A stretch of 64,000 nucleotides of DNA. Source: JACDAE01 sp963717195 (lineage in GTDB: Bacteria > Chloroflexota > Ktedonobacteria > Ktedonobacterales > Ktedonobacteraceae). Where the stretch lies: contig CAVQVR010000010.1 of assembly GCA_963717195.1 (NCBI GenBank), positions 186,001-250,000 on the forward strand, read 5' to 3'. The position numbers and the translations under genes are program-made. Under the pieces are notes generated by a model. The model saw only the letters and a program-made list of their open reading frames with translations, ran no database searches and was not told the DNA's origin. Shown piece by piece: positions 29,592 through 39,005 of the stretch. The number at the start of each line of letters is the position of its first letter. Within the stretch, counting starts at the first letter, position 1.

Positions 29592-29697
29592 CGTTGTCCT
29601 GTTCTTTCTTCATATATCTCATAAGCAGTATCACCTCCCTCATACTTGAGGGATGATTGTACATGGGGTAGCTTGTAAGCACTCCCGTGTTACTAAC

Positions 29698-29800
29698 CAC
29701 AACACTAGATATAGCTCCATGGAGAGCGGAACACATCGACAGAATGGTGTAATTCATCAATCTCATTGCACCTGGAAGCTTTTACATGGAATTACCTACC
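29698..29800 (-). promoter_or_regulatory. Upstream element copy 3 (before secY)
   Basis: Minus-strand reading: GGTAATTCCATG, 42 bp later AATTACACC then ATTCTGTCGATGTG, 20 bases, then GCTATATCTAGTGTTGTGG. It ends 107 bp before the secY start. Confidence 0.7.
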
Positions 29801-29938
29801 AGCCCGTCAAGCTCGATCAGAATACTTCCTGGTTTTGGGAAGCGTGAGAAGAGGGTGGAAAAGGGACGAGGGTAAAAGGCTGTAACCTTTATCGAAACTA
29901 ACTTATGATAGGACGATCTTACACGACGTTCTTACATA

Positions 29939-30048
29939 GAAGCTCCCGCTGGCAGAGGCAAAATTGCTCTAACCAGCCCTTATGTTGCTGGTTACCACTT
30001 TGACAATGGGGTCAGATAGGTGATTTTGCCTCTGCCAGCGGGAGCTTC
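29939..30048. repeat. Perfect 26-bp inverted repeat with nested hairpin, upstream of ftsH
   Basis: Arms 29939-29964 (GAAGCTCCCGCTGGCAGAGG...) and 30023-30048 are exact reverse complements 58 bp apart. Inside sits a second hairpin AACCAGC...GCTGGTT (29971-29993). The 110-bp unit ends 70 bp before the ftsH start. It could be a miniature transposable element or a structured leader. The remaining intergenic sequence 29801-29938 shows nothing. Confidence 0.6.
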
Positions 30049-30118
30049 AGTGATCACGCAAACATATTCATCCGTAGCACCTAAATGATCAACGATCATA
30101 TAGAAAGTAGTTCACCTT

Positions 30119-32107
30119 ATGGATACCCGGGCTATATATATGTACCAACACAACTCCAATGAGCAGGGTCCGCCACATCGTCAGTACCCTGCCAATCCAG
30201 GCAATGGCGACGACGATCAAGGCAATAATCCACGAAGGAAAGGGATTTCTTTATTGAAGGTTTCCCTTCTCTCCATTACCCTGATAGCAATGCTAGCAGC
30301 CGTCTCCCTCTTGCTGAGCGGCCAGGGAGCAAATACGAATGGTCAACCAGTCGGCGAGCTTTCTTACAGCTCGTTCTACCAGCAAGTCATGAATGGCAAC
30401 GTCAAAGATGCCACTTTCCAGGGACAGGACATCAGCGGTGACTTCAAGAACGCTATCTCCTTGACCGACGACGCTGGTGACCCTGTGCTAACGACCCAGT
30501 ATCATCTGACACAATTACCCAACGGCGATCCTAACCTCGTGACTTTGCTGAACCGATATCACGTTCAGTTCCAGTCGAAGCCTGTACCCAACAATAATGG
30601 CTTGCTGATCGTGTTACTTAACTTCCTCCCCATCATTTTAGTGTTTGGCGTAATCTTCTTCATTGCTCGTCGGGCAACAAAGACGCAACAGAACGTCTTC
30701 AGCTTTGGCAAGAGCAAAGCCAAAGTGGTGCTGGCAGATAAACCAGAAACGATGTTTGCCGATGTGGCGGGGGTAGATGAGGCCAAAGCTGATCTTGTCG
30801 AGGTGGTCGAATTTCTGAAGATGCCCCATAAGTTCTCGCGCCTGGGCGGAAGGATTCCGCGCGGAGTATTGCTCGTCGGGCCTCCGGGAACAGGCAAGAC
30901 GCTACTGGCGCGTGCTGTTGCTGGTGAAGCAGGAGTTCCGTTCTTCTCCATGAGCGGCTCCGAGTTCGTCGAGGTGCTGGTCGGCGTAGGCGCGAGCCGC
31001 GTGCGCGATCTCTTCGATCAGGCCAAGAAAGCGGCTCCCAGTATTATCTTCATTGATGAAATCGATGCCGTCGGTCGCCAGCGCGGAACCAGCATCAATA
31101 GCAACGATGAGCGCGAGCAGACGCTGAACCAACTGCTAGTGGAGATGGACGGCTTTGATACGCACCAGACCGTTGTGGTCATTGCAGCGACGAACCGGCC
31201 CGATGGACTGGACAAGGCGCTCCTGCGTCCGGGTCGGTTCGACCGGCGTGTGACGGTAGAGCGCCCAGACTGGAATGGTCGCCTGGCCATTCTCAAGATT
31301 CACTCCCGCCACGTACCGCTGGCAGGAGATGTGGACTTGATCGCCGTAGCTCGCGCCACTACCGGCATGGTCGGCGCGGACATTGCCAACCTCGTCAACG
31401 AAGCGGCTCTCCTGGCAGCACGTCGCAATCTGCATACGGTAACACAAAGCTGCTTTGAAGAAGCGCTGGACAAGATTCTCCTCGGTGCAGCACGCCCGCT
31501 GGTTTTGAGCAAGACCGATCTAGAGGTCATTGCGTACCATGAAAGCGGTCATGCGCTGACAGGTCTGCTGCAAGAGCAGGTTGATCCAGTGACCAAAGTC
31601 ACGATCGTCCCGCGCGGCCAGGCGCTCGGTGTGACGCAGTATACACCACTGGATGATCGCTACAATTACTCGAAAGAATACCTGGAAGCGCAATTAGTGA
31701 CGGCCCTGGGTGGACGCGCTGCTGAGCAGGTGGCGATTGGACACATCACGACGGGTGCGGAAAACGACCTGCAGCGTGTCACTGCCATCGCCCGCCAGAT
31801 GGTCACCCGTTGGGGTATGAGCGAGCAGCTCGGTACCATCTCCTTCAGCGAGCGTGAGGATCCATTCACGGGAGTTGCCATGGCGACAGGCTCACGCGAG
31901 TATAGCGAAAATACGGCTATCATCATCGACGAGGAAGTGAATCGCATCGTGAAGTGGGCCTATGATCGCGCGGTCAGCTTGCTAAATTCGCATCGTGAGA
32001 CGTTGGATGACATCGCTCGTTCACTGCTCGTGCATGAGACCCTCAACGCCAGGCAACTGCACGCCATTATGGAGGACACAAGTGAGGTGCATACTGGACC
32101 CCTGTAG
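30119..32107 (+). CDS. ftsH: ATP-dependent zinc metalloprotease FtsH
   Basis: Membrane-anchored AAA+ protease of 662 residues that degrades membrane and short-lived proteins. Two helices flank an extracytoplasmic FtsH_ext domain (ELSYSSFYQQVMNGNV). The AAA domain has GPPGTGKT near residue 255, IIFIDEIDAVGRQRG and the second region of homology ATNRPDGLDKALLRPGRFDR. The peptidase has HESGH near 474 and the third zinc ligand in TTGAENDLQ. The start is uncertain: MDTRAIYMYQ at 30119 or MYQHNSNEQG at 30140; neither has a strong ribosome site. Confidence 0.95.
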   Translation: MDTRAIYMYQHNSNEQGPPHRQYPANPGNGDDDQGNNPRRKGISLLKVSLLSITLIAMLAAVSLLLSGQGANTNGQPVGELSYSSFYQQVMNGNVKDATFQGQDISGDFKNAISLTDDAGDPVLTTQYHLTQLPNGDPNLVTLLNRYHVQFQSKPVPNNNGLLIVLLNFLPIILVFGVIFFIARRATKTQQNVFSFGKSKAKVVLADKPETMFADVAGVDEAKADLVEVVEFLKMPHKFSRLGGRIPRGVLLVGPPGTGKTLLARAVAGEAGVPFFSMSGSEFVEVLVGVGASRVRDLFDQAKKAAPSIIFIDEIDAVGRQRGTSINSNDEREQTLNQLLVEMDGFDTHQTVVVIAATNRPDGLDKALLRPGRFDRRVTVERPDWNGRLAILKIHSRHVPLAGDVDLIAVARATTGMVGADIANLVNEAALLAARRNLHTVTQSCFEEALDKILLGAARPLVLSKTDLEVIAYHESGHALTGLLQEQVDPVTKVTIVPRGQALGVTQYTPLDDRYNYSKEYLEAQLVTALGGRAAEQVAIGHITTGAENDLQRVTAIARQMVTRWGMSEQLGTISFSEREDPFTGVAMATGSREYSENTAIIIDEEVNRIVKWAYDRAVSLLNSHRETLDDIARSLLVHETLNARQLHAIMEDTSEVHTGPL

Positions 32108-32185
32108 AGACGAACTACCACTGAATATCTCCTTTTCCGCTATTACGAACAAAGAAGAGAGTATTAGAAGAAAGCGACCAGCATT

Positions 32186-32470
32186 ATGAATAAGATAGAC
32201 GAGTTAGCAAGCCAGTTGACCAATGACCCCCTGATTGATGAACTGGCAGATCTCCTTTATGAGGCTGCGATCAGGAGTAGTACCCCGCATGAGGAAATCA
32301 GTGAGATCGTGAGAGGTTTTTTAGCAGCCTATGCAGATGCGGACAGGGTGCTCTGTAGTGTTTGTATAAAGACTAAAACTGACTACATCCGGCACCAATG
32401 GCAGAGGGTGTGGCTACAGGTAGTAAGGCGCAGCCAACAACAAGAGCCTGAAAACAATCCTTTTCTTTAG
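32186..32470 (+). CDS. Hypothetical small protein
   Basis: 94 residues, not recognised. The N-terminal half is acidic and helical (LIDELADLLYEAAI, EISEIVRGFLAAYADADRV), the C-terminal half basic with two cysteines (CSVCIKTKTD). It starts 78 bases after ftsH on the same strand and may share its transcript. The CxxC could bind metal. The gap 32471-32724 after it shows no gene. Confidence 0.5.
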   Translation: MNKIDELASQLTNDPLIDELADLLYEAAIRSSTPHEEISEIVRGFLAAYADADRVLCSVCIKTKTDYIRHQWQRVWLQVVRRSQQQEPENNPFL

Positions 32471-32724
32471 CTAAGTGGTTCTCTCCCTGACACTTTTCTA
32501 CCGCGCATAATGTGTAATAGAGGTATGAACCACATTTACCTGTTTTCTATTATCCCCAGATCGAGCACCTGGTACAAAAAGCCGTTCTAGAAGACGACCA
32601 CGAGTGCGCCATAACTCGCCAGGATAGACAGCGTATTCATCAAGATGGCCTTGATGGAAGAACATGACATAACCTTTCGGCAGGAGGGACGATCGTGTCC
32701 AGTACTGACGGGTTGAATGGAGTG

Positions 32725-33756
32725 TTACTCTGCCGTTTTCTCCTCAACGACGCGTGCAGGGTGCCCGCCCCTGAAGACATGGAACAGCAACCAGAGCGAG
32801 GGCAAGAGCAATATCATTCCAATAACAGTGCCGATTAGCAGCGCCAGGAGTGTGGCAGGTGGGCTGGCAGCATTATTTATCGTCACAGCAACCGGAACCA
32901 GGTAAGGAAATTGTGATAAGCCCCAGGAAGCAAAAATGAGAGCTGTTACGGTAACGGCCAGCAGCCGCGTCAGGCGGTAGTGCCTCAGGAACAACGAGAC
33001 AGCGGTCCCCAGCCCAATCAGCCCCGTAGCGATGACGACAGGAAGAGCATGATCGAGCATGCCATGCCATAAAAGTGGTGCCTGGAACGGCGACAGAATG
33101 AAGGCAACAGCATCCAGTACCAGTGTAATGACACCTGCGACCATGGCACGGCGGCGAAAAGCTTCCACGAGTTCAGCGTCTTTGCTGTTCTGAGCCTCTA
33201 TCAGCAGATTGACAGCTGCAAGAACAGCACAGAGTGTGAGAGCAAATGCCCCGATGGTAAGTGCGAAGGGAGTGGTCCAGCCTGACAGGAGATCGGTCTG
33301 AACACGACCTCGTTGAACATGCACCTGGCCACTCGCCACAGCCGCTGCTGCAGTACCGAACAAGAAAGGCGTGATGGTGCTGGCGCTGCTGAAGATGCGG
33401 CCCCAAACTTTTCCTAGAGTTCTGGACTCGTCAGCCTGAGCATGAAAGATGAAAGCGGCTCCACGCAGCACGATGCCGATCAGCGCCAGGGTGAACGGCA
33501 CAATGAGCGCCGTTGAGAGGACTGAAAAGGCAGACGGGAAGGCGGTGAAGAGGCCCACGATCAAGAAGATCAACCAGACGTGGTTGGCCTCCCAGACTGG
33601 CCCTAACGCTTGCCCGATCAAGCGGCGTTGGCGTTCTGCCTGAGGACCAAAGGCGAAGAAGTCCCAGATGCCGCCACCAAAATCTGCGCCCCCAAGGACA
33701 GCATAAGCGATCAGCGAAATCCAGAGGATGGCCAGGATAATGTATGTTAATGTCAT
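32725..33756 (-). CDS. cydB: Cytochrome bd ubiquinol oxidase subunit II
   Basis: Membrane subunit, 343 residues, multiple helices. The N-terminus LAILWISLIAYAVLGGADFGGGIWDFF is the CydB signature (cut here: GGADFGGGIWDFF). It pairs with CydA to form the quinol:O2 oxidoreductase that works at low oxygen and resists oxidative or nitrosative stress. Start overlaps the cydA stop by 4 bases (ATGA), so the two are translationally coupled. Confidence 0.92.
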   Translation of the reverse strand: MTLTYIILAILWISLIAYAVLGGADFGGGIWDFFAFGPQAERQRRLIGQALGPVWEANHVWLIFLIVGLFTAFPSAFSVLSTALIVPFTLALIGIVLRGAAFIFHAQADESRTLGKVWGRIFSSASTITPFLFGTAAAAVASGQVHVQRGRVQTDLLSGWTTPFALTIGAFALTLCAVLAAVNLLIEAQNSKDAELVEAFRRRAMVAGVITLVLDAVAFILSPFQAPLLWHGMLDHALPVVIATGLIGLGTAVSLFLRHYRLTRLLAVTVTALIFASWGLSQFPYLVPVAVTINNAASPPATLLALLIGTVIGMILLLPSLWLLFHVFRGGHPARVVEEKTAE

Positions 33757-35111
33757 TTTGTCACGACCTTTTCATCTTCATCACTACTACTCGCGAGGAC
33801 AGGCCACTCCTGTTTGGGCAGCGGTGAACGTGCCAGGCGCAACAACAGCACGGTCAAAGTGATCGCCAGCACCAGGTAGATGCCGGAGAAGACCGCAAAG
33901 CTGGTACTCAGTCCTGGAGCAGTCGTCACCGCGTCCTGTGTCCGCAGGATGCCATAGATGGCCCAGGGTTGACGTCCCAGTTCGGTGACCATCCAGCCAA
34001 GTTCTATGGCGATAAAAGAGAGCGGGCCGGACAGGATGATCCCCCAGAGCAGCAGGCGATTTTCAGGAACAACCCGTTTGCTCCTGAAGTAGAACAGCCA
34101 GAAGACGCCTCCAATGAGGAGCGCGAAGAAGCCACTGCCGACCATGCCATCAAAGGAGGGATGGACAAATGTAGGATCAGGCCGATCCTGCAGCGCGTAG
34201 GCATCGAGCCCGATAATGGTGGCATTGGGATTGCCCCTGGCCAGGATGCTGAGCCCATGCGGGATTTCAAGGGCGAAGAGCACCTGTCCCGTATTAACAT
34301 CAACAATTCCACCGATCTTAATGGGAGCACCTTGCTGCGTATGGAAGACCCCCTCCATCGCGGCTAATTTGGCAGGTTGGAGATCCGCCAGGGAGCGAGC
34401 GCTCAGGTCACCATCGAAAATCTGGAAGGGGATGGCAATAGCGCCGAGCGCCATCGCCAGCATGAGTCCTTTCCGATAGTATGCTTCGCGCTTGCCGCGC
34501 AGGATCTGGATGGCGTAGACGGCGGCCACGCCGAAGCCGGTGGCTACATAGGCTGCCAGGAGCATATGGGTCGTCTCATAGGGAGTACTTGGATTGAATA
34601 TCGCCTGTAAGGGATTGATGCCTGTCACCTGCCCATGCGTAATCTGGAAGCCAGTTGGAGTATTCATCCAGGAATTAGCGCTGACGATAAACCATGCCGA
34701 AGCGGCTCCACTGATCCAGAGGGGAAAGGAGCAGAGCCAGTGCGCACGTGGCGAGAGGCGCTCCCAACCGTAGTGATAGAGGCCGAGAAAGATCGCCTCT
34801 ATAAAGAAGGCGAAGCCCTCCAGGGCGAACGGTAAGCCGATGATTGATCCGGAGAACCTGGTATAGGTCGGCCAGAGCAGACCAATTTCAAACGAGAGAA
34901 TTGTACCGGAGACTGCGCCAATAGCGAAGAGCAGAGCAAAGGCTTTCGTCCAGCGACGCGTGAGCATCATCCAGGTCGCATCTTTGTGCCGGAGGGCAAG
35001 TCCTTCGGCAATGCACAGGAGCAGTGGCAGCCCAATGCCCAGAGAGGCAAAGATGATATGGAAAGCCAGTGATGTACCCATCTGAGCACGCGCCGCTAAT
35101 AGATCGGACAT
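33753..35111 (-). CDS. cydA: Cytochrome bd ubiquinol oxidase subunit I
   Basis: Catalytic subunit, 452 residues, carrying the hemes and quinol site. It starts MSDLLAARAQMGTSLAFHII, with a conserved heme-ligand His in the first helix. It has GRQPW (WMVTELGRQPWAIYGILRT) and the short Q-loop of the Gram-positive/cyanide-insensitive type. GGAGAAGGAGA precedes the start at 35111; the longer reading from 35186 runs through this site. It follows a sigma factor gene by about 100 bases on the same strand, suggesting one operon. Confidence 0.92.
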   Translation of the reverse strand: MSDLLAARAQMGTSLAFHIIFASLGIGLPLLLCIAEGLALRHKDATWMMLTRRWTKAFALLFAIGAVSGTILSFEIGLLWPTYTRFSGSIIGLPFALEGFAFFIEAIFLGLYHYGWERLSPRAHWLCSFPLWISGAASAWFIVSANSWMNTPTGFQITHGQVTGINPLQAIFNPSTPYETTHMLLAAYVATGFGVAAVYAIQILRGKREAYYRKGLMLAMALGAIAIPFQIFDGDLSARSLADLQPAKLAAMEGVFHTQQGAPIKIGGIVDVNTGQVLFALEIPHGLSILARGNPNATIIGLDAYALQDRPDPTFVHPSFDGMVGSGFFALLIGGVFWLFYFRSKRVVPENRLLLWGIILSGPLSFIAIELGWMVTELGRQPWAIYGILRTQDAVTTAPGLSTSFAVFSGIYLVLAITLTVLLLRLARSPLPKQEWPVLASSSDEDEKVVTK

Positions 35112-35213
35112 TACGAAATCTCCTTCTCCTTTCGTCTGCCTGAACTGGAGGCGAACTGCCCACAACACTATCAGCAGCGTTGGCAAGACGAGAGGTGCTG
35201 GTATGTACCAGAA

Positions 35214-36158
35214 TTATTGACATTTAAATTGGGAACGTATTTTCTTCAGCGCCACCACTTCGAGCTGTCGAACACGCTCACGCGAGATGCCCAGCTCTTT
35301 GCCGACTTCGAGCAACGTACGACTGTGACCATCACCGATACCACAACGCAACGTGATGACGGTACGTTCACGCGGGGTGAGTAAGGCCAGCGTTCGCTGC
35401 AGTTCTTCACCCAGGAGATGCTGTGAAGCCGTTTCAGCGAGAGCAGGGGCCGAATTATCTTCGAGTGTATCGGCGAGCGAATAACCAGCTTCATCATCTA
35501 CAGGTGTATCCAGAGAAACCGGCTCCTCAATGATAGCGAGCAGATGTTTGACTTCGTCCAGGCCAAAATGACAGGCCTCGGCTATTTGCTCTGGCAGGGG
35601 ATCAAGATTGTTTTCTTGTGAAAGCTGCGCTACAACACGCCGTAGCTTGCGTAAGTTTGTTGCCACATGCTCTGGCAGATGAATCAAGCGTGATTGGTCA
35701 TCGGCGGCACGAATAATCGCCTGGCGAATCCACCAGGTGGCATAGGTAGCAAAACGGCAGCCACGCTGGTAGTCAAATTTCTCAGCTGCATGCATCAACC
35801 CCAGGTTTCCCTCCTGGATGAGATCCACGAGAGGTACTCCTGTAATGGTGTATCGACGCGCAATCGCAATGACCAGGCGCAAATTTGACTCGATCAGCTT
35901 GCGGCGTGCTCGTTCATCTCCTGCGGCGACCCGTCTCGCCAGATCAATTTCCTCTTCCTGCGTGAGGAGGCCAAAGCTACGAATGTCGCACAGGTAGCTC
36001 TGAAAAGCATCCTCAGTGCTTATAGGATGATAGACGGCGGTTGCGCGAGGAGGATGTGAGCGAGCAGGAAGCTCCTCTTGCATATCAAATGCTTCTCGCT
36101 CTTTCACGTCATGTAATGTCTCATGGACTTCATGTATGTAATCGATTACTACTGCCAT
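35214..36158 (-). CDS. RNA polymerase sigma-70 factor, RpoD-like (group 2)
   Basis: Primary-like sigma factor of 314 residues without region 1.1. Region 1.2 reads DAFQSYLCDIRSFGLLTQEE. Region 2 contains ESNLRLVIAIARRY, LIQEGNLGLMHAAEKFD and ATYATWWIRQAI. Regions 3 and 4 follow, ending in the helix-turn-helix TLLEVGKELGISRERVRQLE. AAAAGGAG precedes ATG 36158. Its promoter carries upstream element copy 4 and its transcript probably continues into cydAB. Likely an alternative, non-essential factor. Confidence 0.9.
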   Translation of the reverse strand: MAVVIDYIHEVHETLHDVKEREAFDMQEELPARSHPPRATAVYHPISTEDAFQSYLCDIRSFGLLTQEEEIDLARRVAAGDERARRKLIESNLRLVIAIARRYTITGVPLVDLIQEGNLGLMHAAEKFDYQRGCRFATYATWWIRQAIIRAADDQSRLIHLPEHVATNLRKLRRVVAQLSQENNLDPLPEQIAEACHFGLDEVKHLLAIIEEPVSLDTPVDDEAGYSLADTLEDNSAPALAETASQHLLGEELQRTLALLTPRERTVITLRCGIGDGHSRTLLEVGKELGISRERVRQLEVVALKKIRSQFKCQ

Positions 36159-36303
36159 ATTTTCACGCTCCTTTTGGTAAATTACCGTATTTACCGATTT
36201 TCAAGCTATTAATTTTTCCTGAATTGATTGCAGAGCAGTTTTTCTTCATAAGTAATAGCGGTTCATCCACGATGGAACGAGAGCAAATGCCCGTCCTCAC
36301 CCT

Positions 36304-36403
36304 CCAACAAGATGTATACCTTAACGAGGGTAAGGTATACATCGACAGAATCATGTAATTCCTGCCCGGTATTACACTTGAGCACTCTAGACAAAATTAC
36401 CTG
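36304..36403 (-). promoter_or_regulatory. Upstream element copy 4 (before the sigma-70 gene)
   Basis: Minus-strand reading: GGTAATTTTGTC, 41 bp later AATTACATG then ATTCTGTCGATG, 21 bases, then GTATACATCTTG. It ends 146 bp before the sigma gene. The GTATACCTTACCC after box B and the later TTAAGGTATAC also form an inverted repeat. Confidence 0.7.
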
Positions 36404-36642
36404 GCCATTGTGATCAGTAAGAGGTTGTAACATGCTGCGAATTTAACCTTGGCAAGAGCGTTCTGAAGAGAACACTCTTCATGCCAGGAGACTTTTGCTC
36501 CGATCGTAACTCTTTTCGAAACTATTAGCAGCACGTCGATGCTCTGTGGGGATGTCCCACAGATTATGTGTATCCGTTACAGAGCACATAGGCCTGGACC
36601 TGTGTGCCTCTGAATGAACTCAAACACAATTATGAGGAGATC

Positions 36643-37755
36643 ATGGAACAAAACGAGCAACCATCGAAACATACTACCAACCGCCGTTCCTTCATGCGTA
36701 AGGGACTTGTGGTCGGAGGAGCAGGAACCATCGGTGCCGGGCTATTGGCCGGTGGGTTATCGTTACCGGCTTTTGCCGAAGAAAAAAGTGGCGCTCTCAC
36801 ACGAGGAGATGTGGCCATTCTCAGGTTCCTGGCTGCGGTCGAAATCATCGAAAGTGATCTGTGGCAACAATACAACGAACTGGGAGGCATCCAGGACAGC
36901 GAAGTTCCAGGAGGGAGCGGGAGTGCACCCTACATCCAAAAACTTCAAGTGCTGGATGGAGACATGCCCCAGTATATCCACGACAATACCGAGGATGAGT
37001 TCAGCCACATGGCATTCATCAACGCCTACCTGGTTTCCAGGGGCGCGAATCCCGTTAATCTGGATAAGTTTCGCACGTTGCCGAGCAGCAAAGCGACCGG
37101 GGCCCAGCAAATCGGACGGCTCACCAACCTCATGCAGCTCACTGTGGACACCCGCTGGTGGACGAGCTACCGCAGCCGCACGCAGAACCCTGATCTCGGT
37201 GGCACGTTCGCTCAAGCCATTCCGAGTTTGAGTAAGGGGCAGTTTCCAGCCATCCCCAGACACGATAGCGACCTCGCACCCGATACCCATATCCAGGCGA
37301 TCGCCAACACGGCGGGCTTCCATTTCGGGTTTATTGAGCAGGGTGGCTCTAGCCTCTACCCGACGCTGGCTCAGGGGGTCGCCAATCTGGAAGTGTTGCG
37401 CATCTTGCTCAGTATCGGCCCGACCGAGACATCGCACTTTCAGACGTGGCACGACAAGGCAGGCAATGCGATTCCCCTGACCGATCCCACCAATGGGTTG
37501 GTGTTTCCAGACCTCAATGCCTCTGGCGGGGAGGACACCCAGACCAATCTGATCATGCCTGAGCCAACTGTCTTCCTCAGCCGCAAGTTCCCGCCCGTTT
37601 CGATCATTCGCCCGACTGCGATAGCGGGGAGTGGAGGCGCAGTGGCCACAATCAAGGCCTTTACGGACGACGGGCTTTTCATCGGCCAACCACGGGAGTT
37701 CCTGGCAATTCTACATGCATTGGCAACGCAAGCAGATGAGGCGCGACGTGGATAA
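36643..37755 (+). CDS. Tat-exported ferritin-like domain protein
   Basis: 370 residues. A twin-arginine signal (NRRSFMRKGLVVGGAGTIGA ... PAFAEE) directs folded export. The mature part is a ferritin-like helical bundle, with candidate metal ligands in AAVEIIESDLW, EDEFSHMAF and ETSHFQTWHD. Such proteins bind a di-iron centre in some families; substrate unknown here. Start 36643 has GAGGAG upstream; an earlier ATG at 36604 does not. A clean terminator lies 158 bases after the stop. A 308-codon antisense frame across this gene is a shadow. Confidence 0.8.
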   Translation: MEQNEQPSKHTTNRRSFMRKGLVVGGAGTIGAGLLAGGLSLPAFAEEKSGALTRGDVAILRFLAAVEIIESDLWQQYNELGGIQDSEVPGGSGSAPYIQKLQVLDGDMPQYIHDNTEDEFSHMAFINAYLVSRGANPVNLDKFRTLPSSKATGAQQIGRLTNLMQLTVDTRWWTSYRSRTQNPDLGGTFAQAIPSLSKGQFPAIPRHDSDLAPDTHIQAIANTAGFHFGFIEQGGSSLYPTLAQGVANLEVLRILLSIGPTETSHFQTWHDKAGNAIPLTDPTNGLVFPDLNASGGEDTQTNLIMPEPTVFLSRKFPPVSIIRPTAIAGSGGAVATIKAFTDDGLFIGQPREFLAILHALATQADEARRG

Positions 37756-37912
37756 TACCGCGACCAGAGATGCGGCTGTTGGCGTGCGGACGAACGAGGA
37801 TGCTGGGGCAGGCTATTGCCTCTGCTTTGAGTGATCCGACGCCAAACGCGTGAGAACTGTGTTGCAAAAATAGGATCCTCGTGGTAAACCCTGCTGTAGT
37901 AGCACACACCTA

Positions 37913-37948
37913 GTTCTCTGACTTAGATGAGCCAGAGAACCTTTTTTT
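37913..37948 (+). terminator. Intrinsic terminator of the ferritin-like gene
   Basis: GTTCTCTG (37913-37920) pairs with CAGAGAAC (37933-37940), followed by seven T residues (preceded by a C in the pairing flank). Classic Rho-independent form. Confidence 0.85.
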
Positions 37949-37972
37949 ATGTATGAAGTCGTCTGCGGCACT

Positions 37973-38074
37973 TAGGTAATTTTGCCTAGAAGGTTCTGGA
38001 AGCCTTAGGAGAGAATTTACACTGTTCTATCGATGTGTTTTACCTCCTCAGTGAAGTATATCTAGTACTGTGAG
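37973..38074 (+). promoter_or_regulatory. Upstream element copy 5 (before the ECF sigma gene)
   Basis: GGTAATTTTGCC, 40 bp later ATTTACACTG then TTCTATCGATGTG, 21 bases, then GTATATCTAGTACTGTGAG. It begins 25 bases after the preceding terminator and ends 177 bp before the sigma gene. Confidence 0.7.
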
Positions 38075-38250
38075 TGGTCTCGCATAGCTATTGTCTACCC
38101 AAGAGCAAAGAGTTGTTTCTTTTGCTGTAACAACGGCGCAATTCCAGCGGACCATTTTGATAATCGCCGTACACGGCAAAATAAACCATCCATTAACAGA
38201 TATTACGGATTCTAGCGACGAAAAATAGCTCAATAAGAGGTTAAACACAC

Positions 38251-38811
38251 ATGCAAAAAACTTTGTCACTCTCTGATAGCAGAAGCTTCACTAAGGATGC
38301 AGATGCATTTCAAACGTTTTATCGAGAAAAATTCACCTCGACCTACTCCTATGTGTACAGCAAGGTTGGCAATAGAGAGGAGGCTGAGGACCTGACAGCA
38401 GAAATATTTCTCAAAGCAGCGCGTAGCATCGATCTGGAGCGTAGTTCACAGAGTATGCAATACTGGTTGTACCTCATTGCTCGTACAACACTTAACGATT
38501 ACTGGCGCACATACTATCGTAAACCAACCTCTTCGTTAGATGAATTGCTAGAGGCTGGTTGGGAGGGGCCGGCAGAAGAAGAGCTAATCCCATCTACACA
38601 ATGCGTACAATGTCTACTAAAAGCTCTACCTGAGCGCTATCGAGAGGTACTGATCTGCCGTTTTCTGCTTGACCTCTCTCTCAAGGATACCGCTTTAAGG
38701 ATGAAAGTAACAGTGGCAAATGTCAAAGTATTGCAGTTTCGCGCCCTGAGACGTGCCGCCGATCTCGAACATGTTAATCATGGAACAACAATGTCGTGCA
38801 GTTTCGGGTGA
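38251..38811 (+). CDS. ECF-like sigma-70 family factor
   Basis: 186 residues with only regions 2 and 4. Region 2: TYSYVYSKVGNREEAEDLTAE, then IFLKAARS and YWLYLIARTTLNDYWR. Region 4: LLKALPERYREVLICRFLLD and the helix-turn-helix SLKDTALRMKVTVANVKVLQ. No anti-sigma factor is adjacent. Its own promoter carries upstream element copy 5, so it is a candidate for the factor that reads the element. GAGG lies about 11 bases before the start. Confidence 0.85.
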   Translation: MQKTLSLSDSRSFTKDADAFQTFYREKFTSTYSYVYSKVGNREEAEDLTAEIFLKAARSIDLERSSQSMQYWLYLIARTTLNDYWRTYYRKPTSSLDELLEAGWEGPAEEELIPSTQCVQCLLKALPERYREVLICRFLLDLSLKDTALRMKVTVANVKVLQFRALRRAADLEHVNHGTTMSCSFG

Positions 38812-38815
38812 TTGA

Positions 38816-38890
38816 GTGCTCTCTAACAAGAAACCCCAACCAGGGCAGGTGCACGGCCTGTCCTGGTTGGGGTTTCTTGTTAGAGAGCAC
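38816..38890. terminator. 75-nt hairpin with 34-bp arms after the ECF sigma gene
   Basis: The left arm begins GTGCTCTCTAACAAG at 38816 and the right arm ends CTTGTTAGAGAGCAC at 38890; they pair with a single mismatch around a 7-base loop. It starts four bases after the sigma stop codon. It has no T tract. Probably a terminator or RNA end-protecting structure. Confidence 0.65.
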
Positions 38891-39005
38891 CTTTGAAATT
38901 CTGCTTACTGTAGCATATAATAGGAGATGATATTCACTAAACACTACAACTAGACTGGACTCATTGAGCATCGATTACTCTCGTATGTTCTCAGGAGGAG
39001 GAATC

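Noticed and set aside
36763..37689. 308-codon minus-strand frame
   Set aside because: Antisense shadow of the Tat-exported ferritin-like gene, which has a signal peptide, ribosome site and terminator; the shadow has none.
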